A stretch of 35,771 bases of DNA, from contig CAJULD010000029.1 of assembly GCA_910587505.1 (NCBI GenBank), positions 1 through 35,771 of the forward strand, given 5' to 3'. Source of the stretch: an uncultured Oscillospiraceae bacterium (GTDB taxonomy: Bacteria > Bacillota > Clostridia > Oscillospirales > Oscillospiraceae). A program made the position numbers and the translations under genes. How positions within the stretch are numbered: the first letter of the stretch is position 1; every line of letters starts with the position of its first letter. The notes beneath the pieces were generated by a model that was not told the DNA's origin, searched no databases, and saw nothing but the letters and a program-made list of their open reading frames with translations. This document shows positions 1-7,414 of this stretch, one piece after another.

Positions 1-57
1 TACTAAACAGATGCACTTAAAATTATCTGCAAATCTTATTATACGAGGAGGTGTAAA

Positions 58-981
58 TTGAAAAACACAGTGAGTAAGCAGCACGGCAGCCCGTCAGATT
101 GCCCCGCCGACGGTGATGTATTTATGCAAATGCTGGAGGTCATGACCGAAGAAGAACTGACCGCGGGCTTGAACGAAGCCCTGGAAAGTATGACAGAGGA
201 GAATTATGACTCCGCATTGATTGACGCATATCTTGCCGCGCTGGACCGGAAAGCCCCCATGCCGGAACTCCCAGATACGGATACCTCTTTTGCCAATTTC
301 CAAAACAGGCTACTCCAGACCTTTCCTGCCAAAAACGACGCTGCTGTTAGTCCCAGGCGCAAAGCACGATCTGTTTGGCGCGTCGGGCTGGTAGCTGCCC
401 TTACTGCAATTTGCCTTATGGGCGGCATGGTTGTCGCACAAGCAGCAGGAGTGGATGTTTTTGGCGCTATAGCGCGTTGGACAGACGAGGTGTTCAGCTT
501 TGGCCCAATCCAGTCTGACGGTGTGGAAGATGTACCCAACGAAGAAACTGAGAGGAGCACTGATATTGGTAGTGCCAGCGGATTAAACTATGAATCGCTT
601 CAAGATGTGTTGAATGCATATACCATAACAGAGTTTTCTGAGCCATCTTGGATTCCAGAAGGGTACGCATTTATGGGTGTGACAGTAGATTGTTGGCCTG
701 ACGGTGATTTTATATGTATAGCAGCGGAGTATCTCAACGGTAATAATTCCCTGCTTGTTGAGGTCAGAAATTGTCAGAATGAACCCAGTATACAGATTGA
801 AAAAACAAACGCACCCGTGAAAACTTTTGTGGTGAACGGACTAACGGTGTACTTACTTGAAAACACAAACAATAACATGGCGGCATGGGTGACAGAACAC
901 TATGAGTGCTATATTGGCGGCACAGTTGATAAAAGTGAGTTGCAACAAATAGTGAAGTCAGCCTATGCGAAATTACAGTAA
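58..981 (+). CDS. DUF4367-type membrane protein, anti-sigma-like
   Basis: 307 residues starting at TTG, placed 8 bases after a strong GAGGAGG. Residues 1-105 are acidic and predicted cytosolic; one hydrophobic segment at about 107-130 crosses the membrane; the rest is extracellular. The C-terminal part, from about residue 190, resembles the DUF4367 domain often found on clostridial anti-sigma-like proteins and sporulation-related membrane proteins. By family this would be a one-pass regulator whose cytosolic end binds an ECF sigma factor, but no sigma factor gene lies in the window, so partner and role are inferred. It ends 18 bases before the next + strand gene, with a new RBS between, so the two probably form an operon. 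Lower GC than the phage and element genes downstream. Confidence 0.6.
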   Translation: MKNTVSKQHGSPSDCPADGDVFMQMLEVMTEEELTAGLNEALESMTEENYDSALIDAYLAALDRKAPMPELPDTDTSFANFQNRLLQTFPAKNDAAVSPRRKARSVWRVGLVAALTAICLMGGMVVAQAAGVDVFGAIARWTDEVFSFGPIQSDGVEDVPNEETERSTDIGSASGLNYESLQDVLNAYTITEFSEPSWIPEGYAFMGVTVDCWPDGDFICIAAEYLNGNNSLLVEVRNCQNEPSIQIEKTNAPVKTFVVNGLTVYLLENTNNNMAAWVTEHYECYIGGTVDKSELQQIVKSAYAKLQ

Positions 982-999
982 TGAGGAGGTAGATAAAGC

Positions 1000-1413
1000 G
1001 TGCGAAAAAAAGCAATCTGCGGCGTACTGTTCGCGTTGTTACTGATTCTCGTTTCGGCAACAGCTTTCGCAGCAGATACAAGAGCCAGCAGCAGAATCAT
1101 GTCATACAGCGCTGAATTGCGAGTAGGAAGTGATAAAGACTTAAATATATATTTTTCTGTCACGGCCAGTAGCACCATGGACATTATTGGAGCCAGCCGA
1201 ATTGATATTCAGAGGTATAATGGCTCGCGCTGGATTACAGAATGCACGCTTACAGTTGAGGATGAACCTGAAATGCAGACCAGCGATGCGGTTCGACACT
1301 CTGCAATAATCACCTATGCACCAAGTGATTCTGGTTCTGACTATCGTGCTGTGGTCACAGTTTATGCGAAGGATGCTTCAGGCTTCAGTACGGCTCAAGT
1401 GACAACTAAATAA
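1000..1413 (+). CDS. small secreted protein of unknown function
   Basis: 137 residues starting at GTG, preceded by TGAGGAGGT. Residues 1-24 form a clear signal peptide (basic start, hydrophobic core, AFA cleavage site). The mature part is polar and rich in Ser, Thr and beta-forming residues, with alternating patterns as in a small beta-sandwich; I see no catalytic motif. It resembles small secreted clostridial proteins of the DUF6147 kind, but I cannot confirm the family. It follows the DUF4367-type gene closely and is probably co-transcribed. The outer mobile element begins about 80-100 bases after its stop, so its original downstream neighbour may now be at 20150. Confidence 0.6.
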   Translation: MRKKAICGVLFALLLILVSATAFAADTRASSRIMSYSAELRVGSDKDLNIYFSVTASSTMDIIGASRIDIQRYNGSRWITECTLTVEDEPEMQTSDAVRHSAIITYAPSDSGSDYRAVVTVYAKDASGFSTAQVTTK

Positions 1414-1491
1414 CCTAGCAAACGCAATTAATTTGCGGCATTAGAAGATTCCGCAACACTGTAACACATCTATCAAAACATTTTAATGATT

Positions 1492-1514
1492 TTATGGGCA
1501 ATGCGCATAAAGAA
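1492..1514 (+). repeat. candidate left end of outer element (imperfect terminal repeat)
   Basis: Reading inward, this segment matches the inverted segment at 20116-20138: 9 of 9 at CGCATAAAG and 8 of 12 in the preceding bases. The nested element's two ends share a similar ACATAAAG at comparable distance from its core. Likely the left attachment half-site; crossover bases not resolved. Confidence 0.4.
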
Positions 1515-1534
1515 GTTTTGCCTATTGGGAGCGC

Positions 1535-1568
1535 AACCGCATGATGCTGTGGTGTCATGCGGTTGTCG
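1535..1568. terminator. hairpin at the 3' end of the outer recombinase gene
   Basis: CAACCGCATGA and TCATGCGGTTG pair with 11 bp around a short loop; TCGTTTT follows on the + strand. The recombinase stop codon (1555-1557) lies inside the stem. It could stop rightward transcripts from the 58-1413 operon. Confidence 0.5.
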
Positions 1569-2781
1569 TTTTGCTGTACCGGCTAAATTCCGGGGAAAAA
1601 TCAACCTCCCCGATAAAGTTATAGTGTACGTCAATGCGCTGGGTGCGATGGCCGCTGGATTTATCCGGGGCGTGGACAACTACCTTTTCCACAAACTCAC
1701 GTAAAAGGGCCGGGGTCAGCTCGGTGGGTTCGGTGTACTTCTTTACAATCTTCAGAAAATTCTGGACATTGACAGTCTGGGCCTCCGCCTCGGCTACAAC
1801 GCCTCGCAATTCCTCCGCAGACTGTTTCAGATCCGCCTGTTCCTTTTCGTATCCCTCGGACAACCGGGTAAACCGCTCTACACTCAACGCACCCGCCACA
1901 CGATCCTCATAAAGCTGTTGAATAATGCGGTCAAGCTCACTGATGCGCCACTCCTGTTTTTCCAGCTTGCGTCTGGCCTGTTCCCGTTCCGTTTTCTGTA
2001 CGGCGGTCTTGTTCTCCATAACACATCGTACAAACTCGTCCTCGTCATCCTGTGCGTAGGCTACCACCCTCTGCAAATTTTGAAGTACAAGCTGTTCCAG
2101 TACCACGGCCCTGATATAATGGGCGGTGCATTGCTTTCTGGAGCGGTAATTTGCACAAGTGTAACTCTCCTGTTCTTTTGTAAATGTAACGGTGCGGTGG
2201 TGATACAGCTTTGCTCCACAGTCGGCGCAGTAGGCCAGCCCAGAGAAAAGGCCCATTTCCCCCAGTTTGGTAGGGCGGCGGCGCTGCTCCCGATTCTTCT
2301 GCACGATTTCCCATGTTTCTCTGTCAATAATCGCTTCGTGGGTATTCTCAAACACCGCCCGTTTGTCCGGGGGATTGATGATTGCTTTCTTGCTCTTATA
2401 GGAGAGTTTGGTTGTTTTGAAATTTGTTGTGCGGCCCAAATAAGTATCCTGCTCCAAAATGCTCAGAACAGTTGCGGGATTCCAGCGGCAGGGATCATCC
2501 GGATAGTAACGGCTTGTCCGGCCTGTACGCTGAAACTCAATCGTTCCCGGCGTAGGAATTTCCCGCTCTTTCAGCATACGGGCAATTTTGCCGGGGCCGT
2601 TGCCCTCCACGCACAACTGGAAAATCAACTCTACCACAGGGGCGGTTTCCTCGTCCACCAAAAGGTGCCCGTCCTCACCTTTTATATAGCCGTAGGGGGC
2701 GTTTGACGCCAGCCTCTGGCCCGACATCCCTTTGTTGCGGAAAACCGCCCGTATTTTCTTCGAGGTGTCCTTTGCATACCA
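1555..2781 (-). pseudogene. large serine recombinase, C-terminal part (split gene, 3' fragment)
   Basis: About 408 residues with the recombinase DNA-binding domain (from about NEWYAKDTSKK onward), a zinc ribbon with CADCG and a later Cys pair, a long coiled coil, and a DUF4368-like tail. The catalytic serine domain is absent here; it lies at 10535-11014 on the same strand. The sequence at the cut reads AAT GAG TGG, encoding N-E-W, and the other fragment ends in the same N-E codons before turning into unrelated DNA. Joined, they give about 564 residues, normal for a TnpX-type recombinase. The open frame continues to an ATG at 2826 inside the nested element, so a catalytically dead protein could still be made, but nothing supports expression. 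Confidence 0.9.
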
Positions 2782-2810
2782 CTCATTAGTCAATCTTACA
2801 TAAAGAATGA
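2782..2810 (+). repeat. left end of nested element (attL side)
   Basis: CTCATT core followed by the inward arm containing CTTACATAAAGAA. Counterpart of the right end at 10530-10552 in inverted orientation. Confidence 0.8.
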
Positions 2811-2862
2811 CATCACAGCAGTGCATTGGCGGTCGGTTACCTCCGGCGAGATGGAGCGGTGT

Positions 2863-2887
2863 ATTATCGGTAGCGGCTACCGATAAT
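2863..2887. promoter_or_regulatory. perfect inverted repeat upstream of tnpV
   Basis: Arms ATTATCGGTAGC and GCTACCGATAAT, 12 bp each, separated by one base, 32 bases before the tnpV start. A near-perfect dyad of this kind is either an operator or a leader hairpin; no T tract follows, so a terminator is unlikely. Confidence 0.5.
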
Positions 2888-2919
2888 CAGACCAGACTAT
2901 CATATGGGAGGTAAACACA

Positions 2920-3306
2920 ATGGGCGAACTGAAACCGAGAATCCATGAAGAAGCAACCGGCCTTGATTATGTCCTTGCCGGTGACTACTACATTCCGGCC
3001 ATCGAACTGCCGGAGGACGATGATCGTCCCATCGGAAAATGGGGGCGGATGCACCAAGCGTGTCTGGAAAAAACGAACCCGCTTTTGTTCAACCACCTTG
3101 TCCTGACGGGCAAGCTGCACAACTACCTTGCCGACCTAAACGAGCAGGCGCAGAACCGCTACCAACTTATCGTAAAACAGATGGCCGATTCCGAGGGCGT
3201 GACCGGGGACTTGAAACGGCGGTCGCAGTGGGACTGGATCAGAGCCATGAACAGCATCATCAATCGGGCTGAGGAGATCATCCAGCACGAGATGATCTGT
3301 GTGTGA
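2920..3306 (+). CDS. tnpV: transposon-encoded protein TnpV
   Basis: 128 residues; ATG preceded by GGGAGG. The order of conserved pieces (acidic PRIHDE-like start, GLDYVLAGDYYIP, RPIGKWGRMH, NHLVLTGKLHNYLADLNEQA, then a basic region and NRAEEI) is the TnpV family found in Tn4451/Tn4453 and many clostridial elements. Function is not known; it is a reliable marker of this element type. First gene inside the left end, oriented toward the interior, followed 35 bases later by a strong terminator, so it is a single-gene transcript. Confidence 0.9.
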   Translation: MGELKPRIHEEATGLDYVLAGDYYIPAIELPEDDDRPIGKWGRMHQACLEKTNPLLFNHLVLTGKLHNYLADLNEQAQNRYQLIVKQMADSEGVTGDLKRRSQWDWIRAMNSIINRAEEIIQHEMICV

Positions 3307-3341
3307 TGCCTGTTCGGAACTTTTCACAACACAAGAGATAT

Positions 3342-3380
3342 AAAGTGGTCTGGGTCAATTCGGCCCAGACCACTTTTTTA
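3342..3380 (+). terminator. rho-independent terminator after tnpV
   Basis: 13-bp stem AAAGTGGTCTGGG / CCCAGACCACTTT with a 9-base loop and a run of T. Separates tnpV from the promoter of the defence gene. Confidence 0.85.
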
Positions 3381-3416
3381 AGGTGCAGAAAAAAGAAGAA
3401 AAACTCGAAATTCAAA

Positions 3417-3445
3417 TTGAAAGCAACAGCTCGGCGTGGTACAAT
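3417..3445 (+). promoter_or_regulatory. sigma-A-like promoter of the GmrSD-type gene
   Basis: TTGAAA, 17-base spacer, TACAAT. Located 49 bases before the start codon and after the tnpV terminator, so the defence gene has its own promoter. Confidence 0.65.
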
Positions 3446-3493
3446 ATGCTTTAAGAAATCCGAGTTCAAATCTATAGAGCGGGGTATGCTGCT

Positions 3494-6025
3494 ATGAAAG
3501 GTTCAGAATGCAAGTTTGTAAAATATATGGAAGGATCGGACAAGCGCTTTGTCATTCCGGTTTACCAGCGAAATTACGACTGGAAGATGGAGAACTGCAA
3601 GCAGCTTTTTGATGACCTTGTGAAAATTATTAGAGGCCACCGTAAGAGCCACTTCTTTGGCAGTCTTGTTTCTGTCTATAATCCAGACGGTCATAATGAG
3701 GAATTTCTTGTCATTGATGGTCAGCAGCGCCTGACTACTGTTTCGTTGCTGTTCCTTGCCATGTATAACCTGATGGACAAAGGCATCATTGTGCCGCAAA
3801 CAGTGAATCTGAAACAGCGTCTCTATGAGGAATACCTTGTAGACAAGTGGCAGCCGGAAGATACTCGCATTAAATTAAAGCCGGTCAAGAACGACCAGCG
3901 CGCTTTTGGCAAACTTTTTTCTGACCCGTCAGAACATATTCGAGAATCCAACCTGACTGTAAACTATGATTATTTCTACAATCGGATTCAGAAGCAGGAA
4001 ATCACGATTGATGAGCTTTACGATGCGATTTGCTGTCTGGAAATCATCAACATCCGGCTGGACATGGAGGACAACCCGCAACTGATTTTTGAGAGTTTGA
4101 ATTCCACAGGTCTTGATTTAAGCGAAGGTGACAAAATCAGAAACTTCATCCTGATGGGTCTGCCATCTAAAGAGCAGGATGAGTATTATGATAAATACTG
4201 GAATAGAATTGAGGTTTGCACAAAGTATGATGTCAGTGCTTTTATCAGAGATTATCTGAGCGTGAAACAACAGGCTATTCCACAACAAAGCAAGATTTAC
4301 ATCAATTTTAAGGATTATGTAGAACTTGGCAATATTCAGACAGAACCGCTTTTGATGGAAATGCTGGCATATGCTAAGCGGTATCAAATTCTTTTGGATG
4401 GCAAGACTGGCAATGCCGCTCTCAACGCCTGCATCTTCCGTTTGAACCGACTGGAAACAACGGTCACGAGACCGTTCTTTCTTGAGGTGCTTCGGCTGTA
4501 CGATGAGAGTAAGTTGTCAATGGAGCAGGTCACAGAAATTTTTCTGACCGCTGAAAATTATCTGTTTCGTAGGAGCATTTGTGATTTGCCTACCAATGCT
4601 CTAAATAAAATCTTTCTGATGCTGCATCGGGAAATCATGCGCTATGATGGTACGGAGACAGACTATGTTGAAAAATTTAAGTATGCGCTCCTGTCCAAAA
4701 AGGAACGCGCCCGCTTCCCGGATGACGAGGAGTTTGCAGAATCTTTTATCAGCAAGCCGGTTTATCTGATGAACAGCAAAAACAAGGTTTATATCCTTGA
4801 GAGACTGGAGAACTTTGGGACAGTCGAGGACAAGGATGTTTACCGCCATTGTGATGAAGGCACTTACTCAATCGAGCATATCATGCCACAGCACCTGACT
4901 CCGATATGGCAAAAAGAATTAGGTGTGGACTATGAGCAGATACATGAGGCGTGGCTTCACCGAATTGCAAATCTGACGCTGACTGCTTATAATTCCAAAT
5001 ACAGCAACAGCTCCTTTTCTGAAAAGAGAACTATGCAGAACGGATTCGATGACAGTGGCATTCGTATGAATACTTGGATTGCCAAAAAGGATAAGTGGAC
5101 GCTGGCAGAACTGGAGGAACGAAGCGAATATTTGAGAAATCGCGCCCTGACGATTTGGACACTGCCCATGACCGAATTTCAGCCAGAACAAAAGCAGATG
5201 GACTCTTATACCTTGGATGATGATGCGGAACTCACAGGCCGTCTGATTGCCCGGTTTACTTTCAAACACACAGAGCAGCCGGTCGCAAGCTGGGTGGAGA
5301 TGTTTCAGAAAGTCATTCAAATCCTCTATGCTGAGGACAAGGCAATCATCACTAAGTTGGCACTTTCCGAGGAAGACAATATTGCTCTACATTTTAGTAC
5401 AAAGCCAGATACCTTTACCAAAAGTGTGGAAATTGGCGATGGCATCTATGTATGGACGAATACCAGCACACAAAGCAAGCTGTCTGTGCTGAGCCGTCTG
5501 TTTAAGCTATACGACGAAGATCCGGCAGACTTAGTATTTTATCTTCGAGACGAAAGCGAATTGACTACTGACGAACCAGGCAGCAGGCACGAACTTCGGA
5601 GGCGGTATTGGACATATGCGCTTCCGATCATCAAAGAGGCTCATGGCAAAGATGGTTCGTTCTTCAATGTCAGCCCAACCAGAGAAAACTGGATCAATGG
5701 CTTCTTTGGTGTCAGCGGATTTTCTATTTGCTGTGTTGCAAACTATGACAGTGCCCGTGTAGAGATTGTTTTCCAAAAGAGTGAGAAAGACGAAAACAAG
5801 AAAGCCTTTGATGCTCTGATGACTCATCGAGCAGAAATCGAGAGCGCATTAGGTATTGCCTTGAACTGGAATCGTGCCGAGGACAAAAAGGCATCAAAGG
5901 TATATACACAACTTTCTAATGTCAGCATTGAGAGCGAGGTGGACTGGCTACAGATGGCGCGGTTCCATGCAGAGTGGAGCAAAAAATTCTACGATGTAAT
6001 AATTCCGCTTGTCATCGGAGCTTAA
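3494..6025 (+). CDS. single-chain GmrSD-type restriction/defence protein (DUF262 + DUF1524 + DUF4268-like)
   Basis: 843 residues. N-terminal DUF262 (GmrS-like): IPVYQRNYDW at 21-30, FFGSLV at about 54, and the nucleotide-binding signature DGQQR at 75-79. The middle holds the DUF1524 nuclease module (GmrD-like) with IEHIMPQ, the histidine being residue 462, and a downstream ANLTLT...NSKYSN block at about 492-505 matching the HNH-like fold. The C-terminal 130 residues resemble DUF4268, a domain often found on restriction proteins. The family cleaves modified phage DNA in an NTP-dependent manner; here the two GmrS/GmrD functions are in one chain. Cargo of the nested element, with its own promoter; GC content is clearly lower than the flanking element genes, suggesting separate acquisition. 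The target modification cannot be predicted. Confidence 0.85.
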   Translation: MKGSECKFVKYMEGSDKRFVIPVYQRNYDWKMENCKQLFDDLVKIIRGHRKSHFFGSLVSVYNPDGHNEEFLVIDGQQRLTTVSLLFLAMYNLMDKGIIVPQTVNLKQRLYEEYLVDKWQPEDTRIKLKPVKNDQRAFGKLFSDPSEHIRESNLTVNYDYFYNRIQKQEITIDELYDAICCLEIINIRLDMEDNPQLIFESLNSTGLDLSEGDKIRNFILMGLPSKEQDEYYDKYWNRIEVCTKYDVSAFIRDYLSVKQQAIPQQSKIYINFKDYVELGNIQTEPLLMEMLAYAKRYQILLDGKTGNAALNACIFRLNRLETTVTRPFFLEVLRLYDESKLSMEQVTEIFLTAENYLFRRSICDLPTNALNKIFLMLHREIMRYDGTETDYVEKFKYALLSKKERARFPDDEEFAESFISKPVYLMNSKNKVYILERLENFGTVEDKDVYRHCDEGTYSIEHIMPQHLTPIWQKELGVDYEQIHEAWLHRIANLTLTAYNSKYSNSSFSEKRTMQNGFDDSGIRMNTWIAKKDKWTLAELEERSEYLRNRALTIWTLPMTEFQPEQKQMDSYTLDDDAELTGRLIARFTFKHTEQPVASWVEMFQKVIQILYAEDKAIITKLALSEEDNIALHFSTKPDTFTKSVEIGDGIYVWTNTSTQSKLSVLSRLFKLYDEDPADLVFYLRDESELTTDEPGSRHELRRRYWTYALPIIKEAHGKDGSFFNVSPTRENWINGFFGVSGFSICCVANYDSARVEIVFQKSEKDENKKAFDALMTHRAEIESALGIALNWNRAEDKKASKVYTQLSNVSIESEVDWLQMARFHAEWSKKFYDVIIPLVIGA

Positions 6026-6122
6026 AGAGGGGAATCTGCCGTATATTTTGTAATTTTCAGAACCGTCCTTGCTGTCAGCGGTCGGCTTCCGAACGCGCAG
6101 CCAGCCCCGGCAAGGGGCTGTT

Positions 6123-6158
6123 CAAAGGGTCTGGGGTGCTACCCCAGCAAGCAAAAAC
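6123..6158 (+). repeat. hairpin motif, copy 1 of an inverted pair
   Basis: CAAAGGGTCTGGGGTGCT followed by ACCCCAGCAAGCAAAAAC. The TGGGGTGCTACCCCA part forms a stem-loop. Matches the - strand of 6401-6435 with only scattered compensating changes in the stem. Confidence 0.6.
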
Positions 6159-6193
6159 GAATTTCCGGCGGCAACGCTGGAAGTCCGTTTTGA

Positions 6194-6213
6194 GCGTTTG
6201 TATATACAAACGC
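6194..6213. repeat. 20-bp perfect palindrome
   Basis: GCGTTTGTATATACAAACGC reads the same on both strands. Lies between the two inverted hairpin motifs. Confidence 0.7.
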
Positions 6214-6400
6214 CCTGCTTGCCCAGTAGCGCACATTGGGTCAGATGGCCTCTTACCAAAAGTGGTGATGACCATATTGGTCACCACCAAAATCAACGGA
6301 AACATTCTGCCCGTTGGTGGCGGTTCACTTACCTTGCAAGCAGTGTCTTTGTTCCCACAAAGACTCGAAACAGCGGTTCCCGGCGTTGCCGGAAATCGCT

Positions 6401-6435
6401 GTTTCTGCTTGTTGGGAAGCATCCCAAACCCTTTG
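6401..6435 (-). repeat. hairpin motif, copy 2 of an inverted pair
   Basis: On the - strand reads CAAAGGGTTTGGGATGCT then TCCCAACAAGCAGAAAC. Stem changes (GGG/CCC variants) keep pairing relative to copy 1, which suggests the structure matters. Confidence 0.6.
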
Positions 6436-6483
6436 ACCAACCTCGTTACCGAGGTTGGCTGCGCGGCGTTCCGCCGCTTCTGG

Positions 6484-7107
6484 CTACCGCCCGCTGTTGA
6501 TTTTCCGCTCCCGGCTCCGCTCCGGGGACTGCGGTTTTTCCGAGGGAATGGGGGCGTCCCCATCAAAGGTTTCGTTGTCAGGCTGTCCCGCCTGTTTCCG
6601 AAAATCGTAGAAGTCGCCCAGGAACGCCGGGAACTTGCTTTTCCAGAGGGCGTATTCCTCATCGGTCAATTCCCCGGCATCGTGCAGGGCGCAGGCTTTC
6701 ATAAATCCCAGAATGCGGTATTGGAGCAATGCGCCCGGATTTCTCGTAATGGCGTCTATGTCCGGCTTGAAATTATCCATCGCAATACTGTCACGGAATA
6801 CAAAATGGATATGCCCATCAACTTCTGTCGGGTACAATCCGTAGATTTCCTCCAACTTGTATAGCGCCTGCAACACTCCCTCCAAGTCTGTGACTTTCTC
6901 ACCGGCGATGGCGGCATAGTTGACCCGGAGTTTTTCGGCAATCGCATGGAGCGTGAGAAAATCCGGCACCCGGTTCCCCAACTCATAGTTCCTGATGGCG
7001 GACTCGCTGACCTCGCACAGGTCGGCGAGTTCTTTTTGCGTCAGCCCCGCCTGCTGGCGGTAAAACCGGATGTGTTCCCCCAGCGTCGCGTCAATCGACA
7101 ATCCCAT
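6484..7107 (-). CDS. XRE-family transcriptional regulator
   Basis: 207 residues; ATG preceded by AGGAGGG. Residues 8-65 are a helix-turn-helix of the XRE/Cro type (GLTQKELADLCEVSESAIRNYE, the recognition helix). The C-terminal 140 residues show no family I recognise and end in a charged tail. It is divergent from the AAA ATPase gene, and the shared 300-bp region carries two good promoters with repeated GTTCA-TGAAC operators, so it very probably represses both its own gene and the ATPase/recombinase side, as in phage-like switches controlling element excision. Confidence 0.85.
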   Translation of the reverse strand: MGLSIDATLGEHIRFYRQQAGLTQKELADLCEVSESAIRNYELGNRVPDFLTLHAIAEKLRVNYAAIAGEKVTDLEGVLQALYKLEEIYGLYPTEVDGHIHFVFRDSIAMDNFKPDIDAITRNPGALLQYRILGFMKACALHDAGELTDEEYALWKSKFPAFLGDFYDFRKQAGQPDNETFDGDAPIPSEKPQSPERSRERKINSGR

Positions 7108-7158
7108 GATGTGCCCTCCTGTCCTGATGTTAATTTGAGTATAGCCGTCCTGCTGCCT

Positions 7159-7186
7159 ATTATATCATGCCCCGTTCAAAAATGAA
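7159..7186 (-). promoter_or_regulatory. promoter and operator of the XRE regulator
   Basis: On the - strand a perfect TATAAT lies at 7164-7159 with a weak TTTCAT -35. The spacer and -35 region overlap GTTCAAAAATGAA (7174-7186), which resembles the operator at 7245-7258. Confidence 0.55.
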
Positions 7187-7205
7187 AGGAATTTTTGCTA
7201 ATCCC

Positions 7206-7258
7206 TTGACAGCACATTTCTGAACGGCTATAATGATAATTACAGTTCAGAAGTGAAC
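7206..7258 (+). promoter_or_regulatory. consensus sigma-A promoter with GTTCA/TGAAC operators
   Basis: TTGACA (7206-7211), 17-base spacer, TATAAT (7229-7234). TTCTGAAC lies in the spacer and GTTCAGAAGTGAAC (7245-7258) at the likely start site. The halves TTCTGAAC and GTTCAGAA are also an inverted pair across the -10. Drives the AAA ATPase gene about 180 bases downstream and is probably repressed by the XRE protein. Confidence 0.8.
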
Positions 7259-7364
7259 TCTATGAACTTCCGTAAATAGAACAACCCGGCATACATGCCA
7301 AATCAGCGGCCAGCCCGGACAGGAAGGAGGTCAGCCGGACCACCCCGCCGCTCCACCCACTGTC

Positions 7365-7394
7365 TCCGCCAGCGTTATGGTGTTCGCTGGCGGA
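7365..7394 (+). promoter_or_regulatory. leader hairpin before the AAA ATPase gene
   Basis: TCCGCCAGCG and CGCTGGCGGA, 10-bp perfect stem, 10-base loop, 20 bases before the start codon. No T tract, so more likely a translational or stability element than a terminator. The rest of 7108-7414 is promoter and leader without a gene. Confidence 0.45.
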
Positions 7395-7414
7395 TGCCGT
7401 GAAAGGAACTGTGA

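Larger units (their letters stand above)
6026..6483. other. 458-bp noncoding region packed with palindromes (candidate oriT or replication origin)
   Basis: No credible gene on either strand. It holds: an inverted pair of about 35-nt hairpin-forming motifs (6123-6158 on +, 6401-6435 on -) built on CAAAGGGT, TGGG, TGCT, CCCA, CAAGCA and AAAC; the 20-bp perfect palindrome GCGTTTGTATATACAAACGC at 6194-6213; TGACCA/TGGTCA around TAT near 6268-6282; and a nested hairpin GAAACAGCG ... CGCTGTTTC at 6367-6405. Such density is typical of transfer or single-strand origins. Which one is inferred, not shown. Confidence 0.5.

Noticed and set aside
5974..6864. 296-residue + strand frame
   Set aside because: Antisense to the XRE gene and through the palindromic noncoding region; no RBS.
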